Shown in pieces: positions 59,327 through 64,000 of a DNA stretch of 64,000 bases. Location: positions 1 to 64,000 of the forward strand of contig JAEUOU010000014.1 of the NCBI GenBank assembly GCA_016790575.1, written 5' to 3'. The notes beneath the pieces were generated by a model. The model saw only the letters and a list, made by a program, of their open reading frames with translations, was not told the DNA's origin and searched no databases. Both the position numbers and the translations under genes were made by a program. Position 1 is the stretch's first letter; each line of letters opens with the position of its first letter. The DNA is from Burkholderiaceae bacterium. GTDB taxonomy: Bacteria > Pseudomonadota > Gammaproteobacteria > Burkholderiales > Burkholderiaceae_C.

Positions 59327-62300
59327 ATGACACTGCCCGAATCCACCCTCACCGACGTGCTCACCCCCCGACCGGGCGAGCCCGACCTGGCTGCGGCCGC
59401 ACCGCTGGACCTGCTGCGCCCCGACTACCGCCTGGACGATGCCCTGTGGGCCGACGCCGGCACGGTGTTCCTCACCGGCACGCAGGCGCTGGTGCGGCTG
59501 CTGCGCATGCAGCGGGCGCGCGACGCCGCCGCCGGGCTCGACACCCGCGGTTTTGTCAGCGGCTACCGCGGTTCGCCGCTGGGCGCGCTGGACCAGGCGC
59601 TGTGGGAGGCCGGCGAGCGGCTCACGCAGGCCGGTGTGCGTTTTGTGCCGGCCGTCAACGAAGAGCTGGGCGCCACCCAGGTGCTGGGCACGCAGCGGGT
59701 GGAGTCCGACCCCGGGCGCACCTGCGACGGCGTGTTCGCGCTGTGGTACGGCAAAGGCCCCGGCGTGGACCGCGCCGGCGACGCGCTCAAGCACGGCAAT
59801 GCCTACGGCAGCTCGCCGCACGGCGGGGTGCTGGTGGTGGCGGGAGACGATCACGGCTGTGTGTCCTCGTCCATGCCGCACCAGAGCGATGGCCTGTTCC
59901 AGGCCTTTCACATGCCGGTGCTGCAGCCCGACAGCGTGGCCGAGCTGCTGGAGTTCGGCCTGTGGGGCTGGGCGCTGTCGCGCTACAGCGGCAACTGGGT
60001 GGCGCTGGCGGCGCTGTCGGAAGTGGTCGAATCGGCCGCCACCGTGGACCTGGACACACTCGCCGCCCGTGTGGCCGCCTGGCAGGGGGCCGACGCGGTG
60101 CGCGCGGCCACCGGCCACCAGCCGCCCGCCGACGGGCTGCATCACCGCTGGCCGGATCTGCCGTCGCTGGCCATCGAGGAGCGGGTGCACGCCAAGCTGG
60201 CGGCGGTGGCGGCGTTTGCGCGCGTCAACCCGATCGACCGCGAGGTGATCGTGTCGCCGCAGGCCACGGTGGGCATCGTCACCTGCGGCAAGGCGCACCG
60301 CGACCTGCTGGAGGTGCTGCGTCGGCTGGCCATCAGCCCTGAGATGCTGGCCGCGGCCGGCGTGCGCCTGTACAAGGTGGGTCTGGCCTGGCCGGTGGAG
60401 CCCACGCGGCTGCGCGCCTTTGCGCAGGGGCTGCGCGAAATCCTGGTGATTGAAGAAAAAGCCCCGGTGGTCGAAACCCAGCTGCGCGACCTGCTGTACG
60501 ACGCGCCGGCGGGTGCCCGCCCGGCCGTGCTGGGCAAACGCGGGGCGGACGGCGCGCCGCTGATTTCCGCGCTGGGCGAGCTGCGGCCCTCGCGGCTGAT
60601 CGAGACCGTGGCGGCCTGGCTGGTGCGGCATTTCCCGCACCACTTTGCCGACCGGCTGCCGCGGGTGCGCGACTTCACCGCGCCGCCGGTGCTCTCCAAC
60701 GCGGCCGACGCGGTGCGGCGCCTGCCGTATTTCTGCGCCGGCTGCCCGCACAACACCTCGACCCGGGTGCCGGAAGGCTCGACGGCGCGCGCTGGCATCG
60801 GCTGCCACTTCATGGCCAACTGGATGGACCGCGACACCGCCGGCCTGATCCAGATGGGCGGGGAGGGGGTGGACTGGGTGTCGCACGCGCTGTTCACCCG
60901 CGTGCCGCATGTGTTCCAGAACCTGGGCGACGGCACCTACTACCACTCGGGTTACCTGGCCATCCGCCAGGCGGTGGCCACCGGCGCCAGCATCACCTAC
61001 AAGATCCTCTACAACGACGCTGTGGCCATGACGGGCGGCCAGCCGGTGGACGGGGTCACGAGCGTGGACGCCATTGCCCGCCAGGTGGACAGCGAAGGCG
61101 TGAAGCAGGTGGTGGTGGTGTCGGACGACATCACCCGCTACGACGGCCAGCGCAGCCGCTTCCCGGCCGCCACCACCTTCCACGACCGCGCGGAACTCGA
61201 CGCGGTACAGCGCCGGCTGCGCGAAGTGCCGGGCGTGACGGTGCTGATCTACGAACAGACCTGCGCCGCCGAAAAGCGCCGACGCCGCAAAAAAGGCCAG
61301 CTGGCCGAGCCCGAGGCGCGGGTGTTCATCCACGAAGCGGTCTGCGAAGGCTGCGGCGACTGCACCGTGCAGAGCAACTGTGTGGCGGTGCTGCCGCACG
61401 ACCGCGCACCGTCGGCGGGCCTGTTCGGCCGCAAGCGTCGCATCGACCAGACCGCCTGCAACAAGGACACCACCTGCGAGCAGGGCTTCTGCCCCAGCTT
61501 CGTGCGGGTGACGGGCGCGCGGCTGCGCCGCCACGCGGGGGTGCTGGCGGGGCCCGGCCGCGCGGACTTCGAACGCCGCGTCGCTGCGCTGCCGCTGCCG
61601 CCGGTGCCGGACGGCGCGGCGCCCTGGGACCTGCTCGTCACCGGCGTGGGCGGGACGGGCGTGGTGACGGTGGGCGCCGTGGTGGCGATGGCGGCGCACC
61701 TGCAGGGGCACAGCGCCAGCGTGCTCGATTTCATGGGGTTTGCGCAAAAAGGCGGGGCGGTGCTGAGTTTTGTGCGCCTGGCCGCGCGGCCCGAGCTGCT
61801 GAACCCGGTGCGCATCGACACCCAGCAGGCCGACGCGCTGCTGGCCTGCGACGCGGTGGTCGGCGCCTCGCCCGAGGCGCTGCAGGCGGTGCGCCACGGC
61901 CGCACGCGGGTGCTGGTGAACACCCACGAAACGCCGGTGGCCGGCGCGCTGCGCGACCCCGACGCGCAACTGCAGATCCCGCTGCTGCTGGCCAAGCTGG
62001 CGCACGCGGCCGGTGACACGCAGCTGGAAACCTTTGACGCGCAGGCGCTGGCCCAGTCTTTTCTGGGCGACACCGTCGCGGCCAACATCCTGGCGCTGGG
62101 CTACGCCTGGCAGCGCGGCCTGGTGCCGGTGGCGCTGCCGGCGCTGCAGCGCGCCATCGAGCTCAACGGCGTGGCGGTGGCGGCCAACCAGCTGGCGTTT
62201 TCGCTCGGGCGGCTGGCGGCGGGTGATCCGGCCGCCCTGGCCGCGCTGCGCGACGCCCCCGCATCGGCGGCCGAGCCCGATGACGAGCCGCTCGACGCCT

Positions 62301-62986
62301 TCCTGAGCCGCGCCGGGGAGCACCTGCGCGCCTGGCAGGACGCGGACTGGGCCGAACGCTACCGCCGCCGGGTGCAGGCGGTGGCCGAGCGGGAACAGGC
62401 CGTGGGTGGCGATGGGCGCTTCACCGCCACCGTGGCGCGCAGCCTGCTGCGGCTGATGAGCCCCAAGGACGAATACGAGGTGGCGCGCCTGATCACCAAC
62501 GGCAGCCTGCAGCGGGCGCTGGAGGCGCAGTTCGAAGGCGATCTGCGGCTGGAATTTGCCTTCGCGCCGGCCTTCCTGTCCCGGGAGAAAAACGGCCAGC
62601 GGCCCGCCAAACGCCGCTTCGGTCCCTGGGTGCTGCCGCTGCTGCGCCTGCTGGCCCGTGGCCGGGCGCTGCGGGGGGGCTGGGCCGATCCGCTGCGTTT
62701 CGGCGCCGAGGCCCGGCTGTCGCGCGCGTTGCTGACGGCCTACGAGGCCCGGCTGGACGACCTGCTGGGTGCACTGGATGCCGCCCGGCTACCGCTGGCG
62801 ACGCAGATCGCCGCGCTGCCGCAATCGGTGCGCGGCTACGGCCCCGTCAAGGAGGCGGCCGCCGCCCGCATGCACACGCGCGAAGTCGAGCTGCTGCACC
62901 GCTGGGACCCTAACCGGTTCCCGGCCCCGCCTCGCGCGGCCCAGGCCGGCCAGTTTCGCGGCATTGCGGTCACGGCCGTGCGGTGA
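59327..62986 (+). CDS. fused indolepyruvate ferredoxin oxidoreductase (IorAB-type)
   Basis: This 1219-aa enzyme oxidatively decarboxylates aryl- or branched 2-oxoacids to acyl-CoA, passing electrons to ferredoxin. The N-terminal pyrimidine-binding half (GFVSGYRGSPLGALDQAL), TPP-binding region (GIGCHFMANWMDRDTAG), an iron-sulfur cysteine cluster (CEGCGDCTVQSNC near 675 and CNKDTTCEQGFC near 708) and a gamma domain (TGVGGTGVVTVGAVVAMAA) occur in one chain. Such fusions occur in beta-proteobacteria. It is linked to amino-acid catabolism by the Lrp gene. Confidence 0.92.
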   Translation: MTLPESTLTDVLTPRPGEPDLAAAAPLDLLRPDYRLDDALWADAGTVFLTGTQALVRLLRMQRARDAAAGLDTRGFVSGYRGSPLGALDQALWEAGERLTQAGVRFVPAVNEELGATQVLGTQRVESDPGRTCDGVFALWYGKGPGVDRAGDALKHGNAYGSSPHGGVLVVAGDDHGCVSSSMPHQSDGLFQAFHMPVLQPDSVAELLEFGLWGWALSRYSGNWVALAALSEVVESAATVDLDTLAARVAAWQGADAVRAATGHQPPADGLHHRWPDLPSLAIEERVHAKLAAVAAFARVNPIDREVIVSPQATVGIVTCGKAHRDLLEVLRRLAISPEMLAAAGVRLYKVGLAWPVEPTRLRAFAQGLREILVIEEKAPVVETQLRDLLYDAPAGARPAVLGKRGADGAPLISALGELRPSRLIETVAAWLVRHFPHHFADRLPRVRDFTAPPVLSNAADAVRRLPYFCAGCPHNTSTRVPEGSTARAGIGCHFMANWMDRDTAGLIQMGGEGVDWVSHALFTRVPHVFQNLGDGTYYHSGYLAIRQAVATGASITYKILYNDAVAMTGGQPVDGVTSVDAIARQVDSEGVKQVVVVSDDITRYDGQRSRFPAATTFHDRAELDAVQRRLREVPGVTVLIYEQTCAAEKRRRRKKGQLAEPEARVFIHEAVCEGCGDCTVQSNCVAVLPHDRAPSAGLFGRKRRIDQTACNKDTTCEQGFCPSFVRVTGARLRRHAGVLAGPGRADFERRVAALPLPPVPDGAAPWDLLVTGVGGTGVVTVGAVVAMAAHLQGHSASVLDFMGFAQKGGAVLSFVRLAARPELLNPVRIDTQQADALLACDAVVGASPEALQAVRHGRTRVLVNTHETPVAGALRDPDAQLQIPLLLAKLAHAAGDTQLETFDAQALAQSFLGDTVAANILALGYAWQRGLVPVALPALQRAIELNGVAVAANQLAFSLGRLAAGDPAALAALRDAPASAAEPDDEPLDAFLSRAGEHLRAWQDADWAERYRRRVQAVAEREQAVGGDGRFTATVARSLLRLMSPKDEYEVARLITNGSLQRALEAQFEGDLRLEFAFAPAFLSREKNGQRPAKRRFGPWVLPLLRLLARGRALRGGWADPLRFGAEARLSRALLTAYEARLDDLLGALDAARLPLATQIAALPQSVRGYGPVKEAAAARMHTREVELLHRWDPNRFPAPPRAAQAGQFRGIAVTAVR

Positions 62987-63021
62987 GGGCGGTTTTCAGG
63001 CGAACAATCGGTATCAAAACA

Positions 63022-63052
63022 GGAGCTTAAAACAACCGTTTCACGCTGGGTA
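63022..63052 (+). repeat. dispersed repeat copy 13 (diverged)
   Basis: The 3' half (CAACCGTTTCACGCTGGGTA) fits the consensus; the 5' half is changed. It lies between convergent genes. A weak further match begins near 63960 but runs into the window end. Confidence 0.65.
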
Positions 63053-63072
63053 GGGGCACTTTTTGCCTGAAA

Positions 63073-63090
63073 ACGGCCCCGAAGGGCCGT
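63073..63090 (-). terminator. terminator of the acid phosphatase gene
   Basis: ACGGCCC and GGGCCGT form a 7-bp stem. Read on the minus strand it ends with TTTT, suited to ending the phosphatase transcript. Confidence 0.7.
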
Positions 63091-63112
63091 CTCGGGCGGT
63101 GCCGTGCCGCGG

Positions 63113-63940
63113 TCAGGGCTTGAGTGCGGCGGCTTCGGCCGCGCAGGCGGCGGCCGCAGGCCGGGCGCCCTTGGCCCGCTGGGCCACCACCTCGGCCCGT
63201 GCGGCGTCGAGCTGGGCGCGGAACACCGGGTCGCTCTGCAGCCGCGCCACCGCCGCCGCGCCCATGACCCGGCCCTGGTCCACATCACTTTGCCAATGCG
63301 CCCCGCACACCACCCGGCTCTGGCCGAAGGCGTGGCCGCGCTGCAGCAGGGCGTCGGCGCGCTCCGGGGCAATCTGGGTCAGCACCAGCGCCCAGGCCCA
63401 GCCCAGTGCCGAATGGCCCGAGGGGTAGGAGCCGTCCTTGGCCAGTCGCTCGGCTTCTTCCGGTGCGCACAGCGGCGCTTTTTCCGCGACGAACGGGCGG
63501 GTGCGTTTGTAGTGGTCCTTGGCGCCGTAGGTGGACAGACCGGCGTCGACCAGCGTGCGGCGCAGCAGGGTGTGCAGGTGGGGCGTGGTGTCGGGGCTGA
63601 TGGTCGCGTCCAGCGCGCAGGCAAACGTGCCGGCGGCCTGCGGAAAGCGCAGCTCGTTGTCGGCCCGGGCCAGCGCCCAGCGCGGCGTGTTGCGCTGCGC
63701 CACCGTGGCGCGGAAGGCGGCATCGTCGGCCGCCTGGGCGGGCGATCCCGGCGTGGGCGGGGGCGGCAGCAGGGCCCGGCTGTCAGGCAGCTGTTTGCGG
63801 TCCAGATAGCCGGCCATCATGCCGGGACGGATTTCGGGCACGTCCTTGTGGGCGGGGATGACGGTGGCAGGCGGGCTGCTCGCGCAGCCGGCGAGGAGGG
63901 CGGACAGCAGGCCCGCAAGGACAAAGGGGAAAGCGCGCAT
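63113..63940 (-). CDS. class A acid phosphatase lipoprotein (PAP2 family)
   Basis: This is a 275-aa protein with a lipobox (LLAGC, Cys19). The three-part PAP2 signature is complete: Lys141 to Arg148-Pro149 (KDHYKRTRP), PSGHS with His176, and SRVVCGAHWQSDVD with Arg209, His215 and Asp219. It resembles PhoN-type nonspecific acid phosphatases that release phosphate from organic esters in the periplasm. ATG 63940 is used; the TTG one codon earlier is less likely. Confidence 0.9.
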   Translation of the reverse strand: MRAFPFVLAGLLSALLAGCASSPPATVIPAHKDVPEIRPGMMAGYLDRKQLPDSRALLPPPPTPGSPAQAADDAAFRATVAQRNTPRWALARADNELRFPQAAGTFACALDATISPDTTPHLHTLLRRTLVDAGLSTYGAKDHYKRTRPFVAEKAPLCAPEEAERLAKDGSYPSGHSALGWAWALVLTQIAPERADALLQRGHAFGQSRVVCGAHWQSDVDQGRVMGAAAVARLQSDPVFRAQLDAARAEVVAQRAKGARPAAAACAAEAAALKP

Positions 63941-64000
63941 CAAGGTCTCCTGGTCTTCTGTAGCTAGGGAGGGTTGTCAGACAGCGACCTTACGGCGACC

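Noticed and set aside
58685-62323. Very long minus-strand frame of 1212 codons covering the indolepyruvate oxidoreductase
   Set aside because: Only its last 183 codons (Lrp regulator) are real; the rest is the antisense shadow of the plus-strand oxidoreductase.
63959-64000. Possible fourteenth repeat copy at the window end
   Set aside because: Only TAGC and AGCGACCTTACGG match and the sequence is cut off, so it is not counted.

Overview
The window is a high-GC bacterial chromosome segment whose gene content points to Burkholderiales, most likely Comamonadaceae (for example a Hydrogenophaga relative). The pointers are protocatechuate 4,5-cleavage (lig) genes, two Bug-type substrate-binding proteins, a PaaZ with a nearby TetR-type inverted repeat, a family I lipase with its Lif foldase, and abundant intergenic repeats. 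The genus is an inference. No rRNA, tRNA or CRISPR array was recognised.

Layout. 1-6.5 kb: aromatic catabolism, with the 3' end of a ligB-like extradiol dioxygenase, ligC, an aldo/keto reductase, a HIU-hydrolase-like protein, a Bug binding protein with divergent LysR, and an esterase. 6.6-9.6 kb: an envelope-stress-like operon (Spy-type lipoprotein, small protein, OmpR-type regulator, histidine kinase). 9.8-12.8 kb: a penicillin-acylase-family lipoprotein and a small membrane protein. 12.9-16.1 kb: a decayed type I restriction locus (5' fragment of hsdR, hsdM with its middle deleted) around an nrdA fragment and two intact toxin-antitoxin pairs (Xre/ParS-RES and AbrB-PIN). 16.3-18.6 kb: a lipoprotein hydrolase and a tyrosine phosphatase. 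18.7-21.0 kb: LysR plus ligA-ligB. 21.2-28.5 kb: a P-type ATPase, a ruined CDF exporter, and a PepSY/DUF2271/flavoreductase/ApbE operon, closed by a degenerate second copy of the ligB 3' end. 29.2-31.2 kb: an AbiE-like toxin-antitoxin pair. 31.5-38.5 kb: membrane proteins, esterase, lipase with foldase, and paaZ. 39.2-43.2 kb: a visibly lower-GC defence cassette with a short prokaryotic Argonaute, a DUF4365-type nuclease-APAZ partner (SPARDA-like architecture) and a third gene encoding another PD-(D/E)XK-like protein. 43.6-49.2 kb: an AraC regulator divergent from a catabolic operon (CMD, BKACE, Bug, SDR, YeiH-type exporter). 49.3-64 kb: LysR with a DUF4345-like protein, pssA, a FabG/MaoC/thiolase trio, an EF-hand/BON protein with pirin, an amino-acid ABC permease and binding protein, an Lrp regulator divergent from a fused indolepyruvate ferredoxin oxidoreductase, and an acid phosphatase.

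Working together. LigAB opens the protocatechuate ring and LigC oxidises the resulting semialdehyde; the neighbouring LysR and Bug genes probably handle induction and uptake. The flavin operon contains a candidate covalently flavinylated DUF2271 protein, its ApbE flavin transferase, and a membrane flavoreductase able to feed it electrons.

The most interesting signals are the SPARDA-like cassette with its possible third component and a roughly 32-bp intergenic repeat. The repeat occurs 13 times, always in the same orientation whatever the direction of the flanking genes, and copies of it bracket the acquired modules.
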